From: Chromatiales bacterium
Lineage (GTDB): Bacteria; Pseudomonadota; Gammaproteobacteria; Steroidobacterales; GCA-2729495
DNA: 64,000 bases
NCBI GenBank assembly: GCA_020831895.1
Contig: JAFIFS010000007.1
Span: forward strand, 1 to 64,000
Direction of reading: 5' to 3'
In this document: positions 1-9,330 of the stretch, piece after piece
How the letters are laid out: every line of letters begins with the position of its first letter
How positions within the stretch are numbered: position 1 is the first letter of the stretch
The notes under the pieces: model-generated
Database searches by the model: none
What the model saw: the letters and a program-made list of their open reading frames with translations, nothing else
Told to the model about the DNA's origin: nothing
Program-made: the position numbers and the translations under genes

Positions 1-105
1 GGGGGGGGGGGGGGGGGGGGGGGGCGGGGGGGGCCCGGGCGGGCCTGTCCCCCCCCTCCCTGCTTTCAGGGCGCGCGGCGGGGGGGGGGCGCGCGGCCCC
101 GTCTC
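1..105. other. Low-complexity G/C homopolymer at window edge, probable assembly artefact
   Basis: The first ~24 bases are unbroken G, followed by further G and C runs to about position 100. Normal coding composition begins at about 105-112. The ilvY reading frame, which should stop here, runs through the block as Pro/Gly/Arg codons without a stop. This looks like low-quality contig-end sequence rather than biology. Confidence 0.75.
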
Positions 106-111
106 GTTTCC

Positions 112-1005
112 GGGTTGTCCAGGCAGCTTGGACGACCAGAATGCGCTCAGCAGCGGACTGCGCAGGTTTTTCTCCAGCGCGAACAGGCCAACCTCATAGG
201 GCTCAAGCGGTGGCTTAACCTTGAGCACCTCGACGCGGCTGGCGAGCGGGCTGTTGTCCAGCACAATCTGTGGCACGACACCGACGCCGAAGCCCAGGCT
301 CACCATGCTCACGATCGCCTCGTTGCCGGCCACCTGCGCATAGATGTCGGGCTCTATACCGAACTCACGAAACCAGCGGTCGACGCGCTGGCGCGATAGC
401 CCGGACTCGGACAGGATCATCGGCGTGGCGGCCCAGGCCGCCGGGTCCGGACGGGGCCGTGAGAGTGTCCGGTGCAGCTCTGTGCTGGCGGCGGCAGCGA
501 TGAACTGCAGCGGTGAACGCGTGATGGACTTGAATGCGAGGCCGGCCGGCATCCTCTCCGGCAGGGCGCCGATAGCGATGTCCTCGCTGCCTGACAGGAT
601 GCGGCCGATTGCATGCTCCGGGTCACCGGTATGCAGCTTGATCTCGATGCGTGGGTGCTCGCTTCGCAGCCGGCTCAGCAGCTCGTACAGGAAGCTGTAG
701 CTCGCGGTGACCGAACAGTAGAGGCTGACCTCGCCCTGCAGCTCCCCGGCCTGCTGGCGCAGGCGCTCCCGGACCAGGTCGAGCCCGCCGAGAGTCTCAC
801 GGGACCAGTCGAGGAACGACCTGCCCTGGGGTGTCAGTGTGACGGAGCGGTTATCCCGCTCGAACAGGCGCACGCCGAGCTGGCCCTCGAGCTGCCTGAT
901 GCTGCGGCTCAGGGCGGACGCGCTGATATGGCAGAGCCGGCTGGCGCGCCCGAAGTGCAGCGTGTCGGCGAGCTGGACGAACTGCTGGAGTTGTCGGATA
1001 TCCAT
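112..1005 (-). CDS. ilvY: LysR-family activator IlvY, 3' end lost at window edge
   Basis: LysR-type transcriptional regulator, expected to activate the divergent ilvC when its substrates acetolactate/acetohydroxybutyrate accumulate. The ATG is at 1003-1005. The N-terminal winged HTH (residues ~1-60, MDIRQLQQFVQLADTLHFGR) is followed by a co-inducer domain with IlvY-like blocks (CSVTASYSFLYELL, IEIKLHTGD, GNEAIVSMVSLGFGVGVVP). About 298 codons are readable, matching the ~297 aa of E. coli IlvY, and the similarity ends at AFWSSKLPGQ. The frame then enters the homopolymer block with no stop, so the true stop is probably within a few codons of position 112. The divergent position next to ilvC strongly supports the name. 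Confidence 0.85.
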
Positions 1006-1014
1006 GGTTTGTGT

Positions 1015-1060
1015 TGCGCATAGCGCAGTACTTTGTTGCGAATATATCAGTTTACGCAAC
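1015..1060. promoter_or_regulatory. ilvY-ilvC intergenic operator region with two inverted repeats
   Basis: Between the divergent starts lie TGCGC-ATA-GCGCA (1015-1027) and GTTGCG-N14-CGCAAC (1035-1060). LysR regulators bind tandem dyads in such divergent promoters, so these are the likely IlvY sites. The assignment is by pattern and position only. Confidence 0.55.
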
Positions 1061-1070
1061 GTGCCGGTGA

Positions 1071-2146
<1,076 letters not shown>

Positions 2147-2147
<1 letters not shown>

Positions 2148-2164
2148 TCGCCTTCCTGGGCGAT
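2147..2164 (+). terminator. Short hairpin after ilvC
   Basis: ATCGCC (2147-2152) pairs with GGCGAT (2159-2164) around a 6-base loop directly after the ilvC stop. There is no T-run, so this is at best a weak or Rho-assisted terminator, or a processing hairpin. Confidence 0.3.
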
Positions 2165-2175
2165 AATCTGCGTCG

Positions 2176-2922
2176 ATGGAACCCCCGGCGCAGCTTGGCC
2201 TGTTCGAGGGCCCGGTCCGGCAGCAGGCGCTGTCGGACCGGGTGCCCCTGACGATAAGGGAAAGCCGTCGCGCACGCCGCCTGATCCTGCGCTGCGTACC
2301 GCCCCATACGCTCGAGGTGGTCGTCCCGCCCCGGACCCGGCCGGCCGAAGTCGCGGCCTTCGTTGGGGCCCACCGGGCATGGATCGAGGACGCGCGCCGG
2401 CAGCTCGCGGCGGCACGCGGAGAACGCGATCTGCCCGGGCAGATCGCGCTTGCGGCCACCGGCGAAGCCTGGACCACCCGCTACCGGCAGGGATCCCGCT
2501 CCCGGCTTTCGGTGAGCATTCCGGCCCGCGAGCTGCGCATCACCACGCCCGGGGACGCCGTCGAGCATGCGCCCGCCCTGCTGTGTCGCTGGTTGCGGGC
2601 CCACGCAGCCGTGGTGCTCCGCCCTCTGCTGGAACGCGAGGCGCAGCGCACCGGCCTCGTGCCGAAGACGGTCCAGGTCCGCCTCCAGCGCAGCCGCTGG
2701 GGCAGCTGTTCCAGCGCGGGAACCCTGAGCCTCAACGCCGCGCTGTTGTTCGCCTCTCCTGAGCAGCTGCGTTACCTGCTGGTGCATGAGCTTTGCCACC
2801 TCCAGGTCATGAGCCATTCGCCCCGTTACTGGCGCCTCGTGGAGCGCTGGGAGCCGGACTGGCGCAAGCTGGACCGCGGCCTGGCAGAGGCCTGGAAAGG
2901 GCTTCCCTGGTGGCTCTTTTGA
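2176..2922 (+). CDS. YgjP/DUF45-type metal-dependent hydrolase (M48-like)
   Basis: Protein of 248 aa in the YgjP/UPF0758-neighbour DUF45 family of zinc metallopeptidase-like proteins. The diagnostic zinc site lies near the C-terminus: [16 protein letters not shown], that is HExxH followed by a conserved H-S pair, at residues ~207-222. An RWGSCS-like block ([10 protein letters not shown]) precedes it, also typical of the family. There is no signal peptide or membrane segment, so it is cytoplasmic. It lies 28 bases downstream of ilvC on the same strand and may be co-transcribed, but nothing links it to branched-chain amino acid synthesis. The substrate is unknown. Confidence 0.85.
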   Translation: MEPPAQLGLFEGPVRQQALSDRVPLTIRESRRARRLILRCVPPHTLEVVVPPRTRPAEVAAFVGAHRAWIEDARRQLAAARGERDLPGQIALAATGEAWTTRYRQGSRSRLSVSIPARELRITTPGDAVEHAPALLCRWLRAHAAVVLRPLLEREAQRTGLVPKTVQVRLQRSRWGSCSSAGTLSLNAALLFASPEQLRYLLVHELCHLQVMSHSPRYWRLVERWEPDWRKLDRGLAEAWKGLPWWLF

Positions 2923-3033
2923 GCCCGACGTCGTGCTGATCCTTCCTGAACAGCCGCTGAACCAGCCGTTGCTGGTGGATTTCGGGGCGGATGGCTAGCA
3001 TCGCATCACCCTGGACCAACGAGAGCCTGACCC

Positions 3034-4377
3034 ATGCGCATTTCGCTCCTGATCCTCGTCGGCCTGCTTGGCAGCGGTTCCGCTGCAGCCGAAGAAGACA
3101 GGCTGGAGGAGCTGATCGAACTGCTGGCTGGGCAGGGGCTGCTCGCCCCTGAAGATGCAGAGCGGCTGCGCGCGGCCCGCACGCCGGACGCGACCACGCG
3201 TGTCTCGATGGACCGCGGGCTCCTCGCGGTCGAGTCAGTCGATGGTGAATTCGCGTTTCGGCTCGGCGGGCGCATCCATTTCGACGCCAACTGGTATGAC
3301 GATCCCGATGGCTTCGACTTCGGCAGCGGCAGCCAGCTGCGCCGGGCGTGGCTGGAACTCGACGGGCGCCTGTGGCGGCACTGGGAATGGAAGTTCGCCT
3401 ACAACTTCGCCGACAGCGGCCGCAGTGGCTTCCAGGACCTGCTGCTGGATTACACCGGGCTGCCGAACACGACGCTACGCTTGGGTCACTTCAAGGAACC
3501 GCTGGGCCTGGAGCTGCTGGCAGCCTCCAACCACCTGACATTCATGGAGCGGGCATTGCCCACTGCGCTGCTGCCTTCCCGCAGCATCGGGCTGGGTGTC
3601 TACTACCAGTGGGACCAGGCCACCGCGGCCTTCGGCCTGTTCGGCGAGGGCCTCGACAAGATCAGCGATACCGGAGCGACGGCGGGCCTGGACGAGGGCT
3701 GGGCCGCCAGCGGCAGACTGACCTGGACGCCGGTGCGCAGCGCCGACCAGCTCCTGCACCTCGGCGCCAGCGGCAGTTTTCGCAAGGCCAATGACCTGGG
3801 CGGTACGCAGCAGGGCACCCCGCTGCGCATTCGCCAGCGCCCCGAGGCTCAGCTGACCAGCATCCGCCTGGTCGACACCGGGGACAGCATCGGGCCGGTC
3901 GATGACATCGGGCTATGGGCGCTGGAAGCGGCCTGGGTGCACGGCCCGCTGTCACTGCAGGCAGAGTACATGAGCATGCTGCTCGCCCGGGACCTCCCCG
4001 GTGCGCCGGACCTCCGGTTCAGCGGCTGGTACGCCTATGGCAGCTGGATCCTGACCGGGGAATCACGGCGCTACAATTTTTCGACCGGACGTTTCTCCAA
4101 TCCGCGCGTCAACCGGCCACTCGGCCGCGGCGGCTACGGCGCCTGGGAAGTGGCCCTGCGCTACAGTCAGCTCGACCTGAACAGCCGGGTGGCCGATCCC
4201 TCGGGTGTCATTGGCGGCGAACAGCAGAACCTGACCTTCGGCATCAACTGGTACCCGAACGACAACCTGCGCCTGATGCTGAACTGGGTCAAGGTACTCG
4301 ACGTCGACCGGCCTGGCTCGCAGTTCGACGGCATCGAGCCGAACATCGTCCAGCTGCGAGCCCAGACCTACTGGTGA
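3034..4377 (+). CDS. OprP/OprO-type outer-membrane porin
   Basis: Protein of 447 aa with a signal peptide (MRISLLILVGLLGSGSAAAE). A short acidic helical segment (EEDRLEELIELLAGQGLLAPEDAERLR) is typical of the periplasmic coiled coil at the N-terminus of phosphate-selective porins O and P. Then come a series of amphipathic strands starting FRLGGRIHFDANWY and a C-terminus ending in an aromatic residue (QTYW), as expected for BAM recognition. OprP family members carry anions such as phosphate or polyphosphate, but the binding ladder cannot be checked here. The gene converges on the histidine kinase gene, only 19 bases away. Confidence 0.85.
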   Translation: MRISLLILVGLLGSGSAAAEEDRLEELIELLAGQGLLAPEDAERLRAARTPDATTRVSMDRGLLAVESVDGEFAFRLGGRIHFDANWYDDPDGFDFGSGSQLRRAWLELDGRLWRHWEWKFAYNFADSGRSGFQDLLLDYTGLPNTTLRLGHFKEPLGLELLAASNHLTFMERALPTALLPSRSIGLGVYYQWDQATAAFGLFGEGLDKISDTGATAGLDEGWAASGRLTWTPVRSADQLLHLGASGSFRKANDLGGTQQGTPLRIRQRPEAQLTSIRLVDTGDSIGPVDDIGLWALEAAWVHGPLSLQAEYMSMLLARDLPGAPDLRFSGWYAYGSWILTGESRRYNFSTGRFSNPRVNRPLGRGGYGAWEVALRYSQLDLNSRVADPSGVIGGEQQNLTFGINWYPNDNLRLMLNWVKVLDVDRPGSQFDGIEPNIVQLRAQTYW

Positions 4378-4384
4378 TCGCCTG

Positions 4385-4411
4385 GAGGTTCCGGGCCTAG
4401 AGGTTCCGGGC
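4385..4411. repeat. 12-bp direct repeat between convergent genes
   Basis: GAGGTTCCGGGC occurs at 4385-4396 and again at 4400-4411, separated by CTA. That CTA is the reverse complement of the kinase stop codon, so the repeat straddles the 3' end of the kinase gene. Confidence 0.7.
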
Positions 4412-5758
4412 GGGCGGGTTGTGCAGGCGAGGCAATCTCAGCGTCGCGCACAACCCGCCCAGCTCGCTGCGGGCCAGCTCCAGCGCGCCACCGTGCAGCT
4501 GGCAGAGATCGCTGACGATGGCCAGGCCAAGGCCGTGGCCCGGCACGGTCTCATCTAGCCGGACACCGCGCAGCCTGGCCCGTTCAAGTACTGCGCTGTT
4601 CATGCCGGGACCGTCGTCCTCGATAGACAGGGTGATGCCATCCGACGTTGTGCCGCCCCGGATCCGCACCATCGACGTGGCCCACTTCCAGGCATTCTCC
4701 AGGAGGTTGCCGACCAGTTCCTGCAGGTCACCCGCCTCACCGGAAAAGCGCAGATCCGCCGGAACCTCCTGCTGGACCGCAAGCGCGCGATCCGCATGTA
4801 CCCGTTCCATCAGCGACACGAATTCACGGACCAGCGGGGCTACCAGGGTGCCGGCCGAAAGTGGTGCCGCCGGGCCTGCATGGCGGGCACGGCGCAAGTG
4901 CAGCTCAACCAGCTGCTGCATGCGCAGCAGCTCTGTTTCCAGTGCCTGGACCTTGGGGTCACCGCTGGCCCGTATGCCATTCAGTACGGCAGTCAGCGGG
5001 GTCTTGAGCCCATGAGCCAGATTGCCGACATGTGCGCGCGCGTGTTGCAGCGTGCCCTCAGCGTGTGCGATCAGGGCGTTGATCTCGTCCGTCAGGGGCT
5101 CGAGCTCACTGACCGGGGCGCTCCCAATATGTGTGCATTTACCGGCACGCACGGCGAGCAGCTGCCGCCTGAGTTGGGCTAGCGGACGCAGTCCGAAGCC
5201 GATCTGTACACCGACCGCCACCAGCAGGCTGCCGCCCAGTACCAGCAACGCAATCAGCAGGGGGCGCCTGATCCGGTCGACCTCACGTGTCAGCAGCTCC
5301 ATCGGCATGGCGACCTGGACAAGCAGCAGGCGCGGATCTCCAGGCGCGCTGAACTGGCGTGAACGGATCAGCAGCGGCAGGCCATCCGGGTCGGATGCCA
5401 GGTGCGTGGATGGACCTGTAGGCTGGACCAAGGGTGGTGGGGGGAGGGAACGATCAGTCAGTGAACGCGATGACAGCAGCACGCCTTCGCCATCGTCAAT
5501 CTGCCAGTACCAGCCAGAGCCGATACGGGTGAATGCCGGCTCAGGCGGCTCTCGTTGCAGCACCAATGCACCATTGTCCTCGAACTCTGCCCCGGCCATC
5601 AGTCCCAGCATCTCGGTATCGAGCCGCGCCTCGAGCAGCTGCTTGAACTGGCCGCGCAGCAACTCGCTGACGACGGTTCCGGTCAGTACGAGTGCCAGCA
5701 GTACCCAGAACGCCGCAGCCGCCACCAGCCGGAACCGCAGCGAGCGGGCCAGGGTCAC
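4397..5758 (-). CDS. PhoQ-like sensor histidine kinase
   Basis: Membrane sensor kinase of 453 aa. There are two transmembrane segments (residues ~11-31 and ~168-190) flanking a periplasmic sensor region of about 135 residues. A HAMP linker follows, then the phosphoacceptor box HVGNLAHGLKTPLTAVLN, an N box (LVGNLLENAWKWA), and G1 (EDDGPGM) and G2 (GHGLGLAIV) of the ATPase domain. It starts with GTG and overlaps the stop of the response regulator (GTGA), so it is the last gene of a PepSY-regulator-kinase operon. The kinase is intact although its partner regulator is interrupted. The stimulus is unknown; the PhoQ/QseC-type layout suggests cations or envelope stress. Confidence 0.9.
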   Translation of the reverse strand: MTLARSLRFRLVAAAAFWVLLALVLTGTVVSELLRGQFKQLLEARLDTEMLGLMAGAEFEDNGALVLQREPPEPAFTRIGSGWYWQIDDGEGVLLSSRSLTDRSLPPPPLVQPTGPSTHLASDPDGLPLLIRSRQFSAPGDPRLLLVQVAMPMELLTREVDRIRRPLLIALLVLGGSLLVAVGVQIGFGLRPLAQLRRQLLAVRAGKCTHIGSAPVSELEPLTDEINALIAHAEGTLQHARAHVGNLAHGLKTPLTAVLNGIRASGDPKVQALETELLRMQQLVELHLRRARHAGPAAPLSAGTLVAPLVREFVSLMERVHADRALAVQQEVPADLRFSGEAGDLQELVGNLLENAWKWATSMVRIRGGTTSDGITLSIEDDGPGMNSAVLERARLRGVRLDETVPGHGLGLAIVSDLCQLHGGALELARSELGGLCATLRLPRLHNPPARNL

Positions 5759-6414
5759 GGTGCCTCCAGGCGATAGCCGCGGCCACGCTCCGTCTTGATC
5801 CGTTCAGGGCCAAGCTTGCGCCGCAGGCGGCTGACGATCACCTCGAGGGAGTTGTAGTCCTGGCTCGAGTCCGCGCCATACAGGTGGTCAGCCAGTTCGC
5901 TGCGGCTGATCACGCGGTTGGGGTGATGGATGAAATACTCCAGTACCTGGTGCTCGAAAGCGGTCAGGCGCAGCGGCTGACCCGACAGCGTGAAGCGGTC
6001 ATGCGCGGTATCCAGCTCAAGCTCGCCACAGTTCAGCAGCGGTGTCGCATGACCGGCGGCGCGCCTGATCAGCGCACGCAGGCGCAGGATGACTTCATCC
6101 ATCCGGAATGGCTTGGTCAGGTAGTCATCCGCCCCGGCGCGGAATCCCTCGAGCTTGTCGTTCCAGCCGTCGCGGGCGGTCAGTATCAGCACCGGCACCT
6201 TGACGCCGGCGGAGCGCCAGCGCCGGAGGACACTGATGCCGTCGAGCTCCGGCAGCCCGAGGTCGAGGACTGCGGCATCGTAGGGCTCGTAGCGGCCAAG
6301 ATGGGCGCCGCCGGTTCCGTCGCGCGCCCAGTCGCACACGAGCCCGTCGGCCTCGAGGGCCTCGCGGATCTATCCGCCCAGCTTTTCATCATCCTCGACC
6401 AGCAGGATTCTCAT
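5755..6414 (-). pseudogene. OmpR-family response regulator interrupted by an in-frame amber codon
   Basis: The frame from ATG 6412-6414 reads MRILLVEDDEKLGG, then TAG at 6370-6372 (codon 15), then IREALEADGLVCDWARDG and an otherwise perfect regulator. The receiver has the phosphoacceptor in LDLGLPELDG and the conserved lysine in TKPFR. The winged-helix DNA-binding domain ends RTERGRGYRLEAP-like. The ATG overlaps the PepSY stop (ATGA) and its own stop overlaps the kinase GTG, so the operon architecture is normal. Restart at a GTG (6337-6339) would lose the acidic pair of the phosphorylation pocket. One C-to-T change (CAG to TAG) explains the lesion. It may be a true nonsense mutation or a sequence error. 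Confidence 0.85.
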
Positions 6415-6758
6415 GGCCGCCTTGCCTCAACCAGGCCGTGGCCGTCGACCTCAAGGAAGCTGCCATCGGTCGCATCGATCCGTATGCGCAGCACCTGGCC
6501 CTGCCCGGTCAGCAGCTTGATCTCGTAGAGATCATTGCCGGTATCGCGTGCCGCCGCCAGCCGGAGCTCGGCATCGATGACTGTCCCGGCATAGCGCTGC
6601 TGGGCCAGGCCGATCGCATCGACCAGGGTCGGGGGCCCGCCGCCGGGAGACCAGCTGACCGGGGCAGGCCCGGGCTCCGGCCTGTCAGGCAGGGTAGCCA
6701 GCCACCCTCCGCCAGCCGCTACCATCAACAGCAGGCCAAGTGCTGCGGCAACTCTCAT
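6411..6758 (-). CDS. Exported PepSY-domain protein
   Basis: Small protein of 115 aa with an N-terminal hydrophobic signal/anchor (MRVAAALGLLLMVAAGGGWLATL) and one C-terminal PepSY domain: LVDAIGLAQQRYAGTVIDAELR..., NDLYEIKLLTGQGQVLRIRIDATDGSFLEVDGHG. Such proteins commonly lie upstream of two-component genes, and PepSY domains are thought to modulate proteases or sensors in the periplasm. It is the first gene of the operon and overlaps the regulator start by 4 bases. A role as accessory sensor for the kinase is inference. Confidence 0.85.
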   Translation of the reverse strand: MRVAAALGLLLMVAAGGGWLATLPDRPEPGPAPVSWSPGGGPPTLVDAIGLAQQRYAGTVIDAELRLAAARDTGNDLYEIKLLTGQGQVLRIRIDATDGSFLEVDGHGLVEARRP

Positions 6759-6780
6759 GAGCGCAAGATTAACAGCACCT

Positions 6781-6798
6781 TCTGAATCCGGTCTGAAT
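6781..6798. promoter_or_regulatory. Direct-repeat box for an OmpR-family regulator
   Basis: TCTGAAT at 6781-6787 and again at 6792-6798 are spaced 11 bp start to start, one helical turn. Read on the minus strand it is TTCAG-N6-TTCAG. This is the geometry used by OmpR/PhoP/PmrA-type regulators. It lies in the 119-bp divergent promoter between the PepSY operon and the secreted PepSY-like gene, so it may control both. Confidence 0.5.
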
Positions 6799-6877
6799 GC
6801 CGCGGCCGTTCAGGGTCCCGCAAGGCTTGGACGGCTAGTCTAAAGCCATCGAAATGTCGAGACTGAAGGAAGTCGCC

Positions 6878-7477
6878 ATGAAAAACATGTTGCTGCTGAT
6901 AGCGTTCCTGGTGATGGCACATCCTGTGCAGGCGGCCCAGGTGCCACTGGCAGCACTGGGCCCAGAAGGGCTCACCGTCAGCGCGGTGGTGCTCCGCGTG
7001 CATCAAGACGCGGTCTGGCTGGGTGATGGCAGCGACGAAGTCAAGGTCCGGGTGAACCGGCTGGTGCCCGTCGAACCCGCGCTCGTGCCGGGTGAGCTAG
7101 TGACTGTAACCGGTGAGTACCGCCGGGGGCGGCTGGAGGCCCGCCGTCTCGAGCGGTCCGATGGCCAGGTCTACCTTCGGGCTCCGCGCCGCAGCCGGGA
7201 TGCGGAAAAGGAGCGTGAACGCAGCCGGTCTTCCGTCGGCGGACCCCGGGGTGGCCGGCTGGTGCTGCCGGACGAGGAGGCCAGCGATATCCCGCCCCAG
7301 CTCCTGCCGGCACAGCTCGCGGGGCTGCTGGAGGCAGCGGGCTACCGGCAGCTGGGGCGTATCGAGCTGCACCCGCGCCATTATGCTGTCGAGGTGCTGA
7401 ACCCCTGGAACGAGCGTGTCGAGGTCCATCTCGACTTCGACCGGCGGATCTACAAGGAGCGCCGGCTGCTGGACTGA
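6878..7477 (+). CDS. Secreted OB-fold/PepSY-like protein, probable target of the two-component system
   Basis: Protein of about 199 aa from the ATG at 6878, chosen because AAGGAAG precedes it and MKNMLLLIAFLVMAHPVQA is a clean signal peptide. Residues ~30-95 form a small beta-rich region (VWLGDGSDEVKVRVNRL..., GELVTVTGEYRRGRLEARRLE) resembling OB-fold proteins. A charged linker follows, then a C-terminal PepSY-like segment (LLEAAGYRQLGRIELHPRHYAVEVLN... RRIYKERRLLD). It is transcribed divergently from the PepSY/regulator/kinase operon, the usual position of a target of such a system. I recognise no named family for the whole protein. Confidence 0.7.
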   Translation: MKNMLLLIAFLVMAHPVQAAQVPLAALGPEGLTVSAVVLRVHQDAVWLGDGSDEVKVRVNRLVPVEPALVPGELVTVTGEYRRGRLEARRLERSDGQVYLRAPRRSRDAEKERERSRSSVGGPRGGRLVLPDEEASDIPPQLLPAQLAGLLEAAGYRQLGRIELHPRHYAVEVLNPWNERVEVHLDFDRRIYKERRLLD

Positions 7478-7499
7478 GGCCTGGTATTCCTGGGCGCGG

Positions 7500-7877
7500 T
7501 CAGCGCACGACAAGGACGTCGCAGGGCGCCTCGCGCGCCAGGGTCGAACTGACAGAGCCCAGCAGCACGCTGGCTGCAGCGCCGCGTCCGCGGCTGCCGA
7601 CCACGATCATGTCGGCCGAGGTTTCGGTGGCCGAGCGTGCGATTGCCGCAGCAGGCTTGCCCGCGGCCTCGATGGTGCTGTAGGCCACACCAAGCTTGTC
7701 GCACTCGGCCGAGGCCTCCTCGAGCAGCCGCTTGCGCGAGACCATATCGCTGGCCTCTGCATTCTCGGGCAGCACGGAAACGATGGAGAGCTGCCCGCTC
7801 TTGCCTGCCAGCGCGGCCGCACGCTGCAGTGCGCGGCGCGAAAAATCCGAACCGTCATAACCCACTACGAGACGCAT
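7500..7877 (-). CDS. Universal stress protein (UspA family)
   Basis: UspA-domain protein of 125 aa: N-terminal MRLVVGYDGSDFSRRAL, then the ATP-binding signature near the C-terminus (GSRGRGAAASVLLGSVSSTLAREAPCDVLVVR), that is G-x2-G-x9-GS/T. It is a single-domain cytoplasmic protein, probably acting as an ATP-binding dimer. It stands alone between the secreted PepSY-like gene (convergent, 22 bases) and the M19 dipeptidase (divergent). A second UspA gene lies at about 12.3-12.7 kb. Confidence 0.93.
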   Translation of the reverse strand: MRLVVGYDGSDFSRRALQRAAALAGKSGQLSIVSVLPENAEASDMVSRKRLLEEASAECDKLGVAYSTIEAAGKPAAAIARSATETSADMIVVGSRGRGAAASVLLGSVSSTLAREAPCDVLVVR

Positions 7878-8027
7878 GCAAGCAGACTCCTCAAGTTGAT
7901 CCCGGGGCCAGAATACCGCATTGCAAGCCTGAATGGAGGCCCCGATGCGAAGCAGCAGCGAGGGTAGGCAATTGCAGGTTTGACAGCGCGCGCGCGCTCG
8001 CTATGCTCCGCTGCAGGGGGAAAAGAG

Positions 8028-9326
8028 ATGAAAATGACTTTCCGAAGCTTCTGGGCCCTGGCCGCGCTGCTGGCTGGCGGAGGCGTCCTCGCCGACGATG
8101 CGGCGATGGTCGAGCGTGCCCGGTCGATCCACGACCGGGCGATCACGATCGACACCCATGTGGACATCCCGCTCAACTTCGGGACCGAGGCCTATGATCC
8201 GATGCGCCCCGGTCCGCGGGGACAGCAGATGCATATCCCGACGCTCAGGGAGGGTGGGCTCAACGCGGTATTCCTGATCGTGTTTACCCCACAGGGTGAT
8301 CTGACAGCCTCCGGCTATACCCGCGCGCTGTCGGAGGCCTTTACCCGGTTCAGTGCGATACACCGGGTCACATCGGAGATGTACCCCGATGACTGGGAGC
8401 TTGCGCTGACGGCGGATGACGTACGCCGCATCCATGCCGACGGGCGCAAGATCGTGCTGATCGGGGTGGAGAACGGCTACCCGGTGGGCAACGACCTGAA
8501 CCTGATGGACGTGTTCTACGACTACGGAGCCCGGTACTTCGGCCACACCCATATCGGCCACAACCAGCTGGGCGACTCGTCCATGGGCCTCGATCGCACG
8601 CTGGCAGCGCCCGAGCCCCTGCACGGCGGGCTTTCCGGGCTCGGGCGGGCTGCGGTGAAGCGGGCCAACAAGCTCGGCATCATGAACGATGTCTCGCACG
8701 CTGGCATCGCAACCACGCTGGAGATCGCCGAACTGTCAGGCGCGCCCGTGATCGCTTCGCACTCCGGCGTCAGGGCCCTGTACGACCACCCGCGCAACCT
8801 GACCGATGAGGAGCTGAAGGCGATCCGTGATTCCGGCGGAGTCGTCCAGGTCGTCGCGTTCGATACCTACCTCCGGGCGCCACCGGAACAGAAGACCGCC
8901 GCACTGCGTGCTCTGCGCGAGGCGTTCGGTATCCGGGATTTTCCCGATTTCGCCCGGCTGAGCCGTGAACAGCTGGCTGAGTACCGCCTCAAGGCCGACG
9001 AGATCGAGCTGCGCTGGCCCAAGGCCACCGTAAGCGATCTTGTCGACCACATCGACTACGCCGTCGAGTTGATCGGTGTCGACCATGTCGGTATTTCCTC
9101 GGACTTCAACGGCGGTGGAGGCATCCTCGGCTGGGATGATGCCAGCCAGACCTTCAACGTGACGCTGGAGCTGGTGCGGCGCGGCTACAGCGACGAGGAC
9201 ATCGAGAAGATCTGGGGCGGCAACCTGCTGCGCGTGATGGAGGCGGTCGAGGCCTATGCCGAGGCCTCAGGCTACAACGCCGCCCGCCAGGCTGACCGTT
9301 CCGCCTTGATGCTTCAGGGAGAGTGA
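8028..9326 (+). CDS. Exported M19 membrane-dipeptidase family peptidase
   Basis: Zinc dipeptidase of the renal dipeptidase family M19, 432 aa from the ATG at 8028, which follows a GGGGGAAAAGAG ribosome site and starts a signal peptide (MKMTFRSFWALAALLAGGGVLA). Metal ligands are visible: H44 and D46 in IDTHVDI, the HTHIGHNQ block, SHAG, and SHSGVRALYDHPRN. ISSDFNGGGG near the C-terminus is also typical. The periplasmic product should cut dipeptides, including those with D-residues. The next gene is an amidohydrolase 4 bases downstream, so the pair probably forms a peptide-scavenging operon. Confidence 0.92.
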   Translation: MKMTFRSFWALAALLAGGGVLADDAAMVERARSIHDRAITIDTHVDIPLNFGTEAYDPMRPGPRGQQMHIPTLREGGLNAVFLIVFTPQGDLTASGYTRALSEAFTRFSAIHRVTSEMYPDDWELALTADDVRRIHADGRKIVLIGVENGYPVGNDLNLMDVFYDYGARYFGHTHIGHNQLGDSSMGLDRTLAAPEPLHGGLSGLGRAAVKRANKLGIMNDVSHAGIATTLEIAELSGAPVIASHSGVRALYDHPRNLTDEELKAIRDSGGVVQVVAFDTYLRAPPEQKTAALRALREAFGIRDFPDFARLSREQLAEYRLKADEIELRWPKATVSDLVDHIDYAVELIGVDHVGISSDFNGGGGILGWDDASQTFNVTLELVRRGYSDEDIEKIWGGNLLRVMEAVEAYAEASGYNAARQADRSALMLQGE

Positions 9327-9330
9327 ACCG

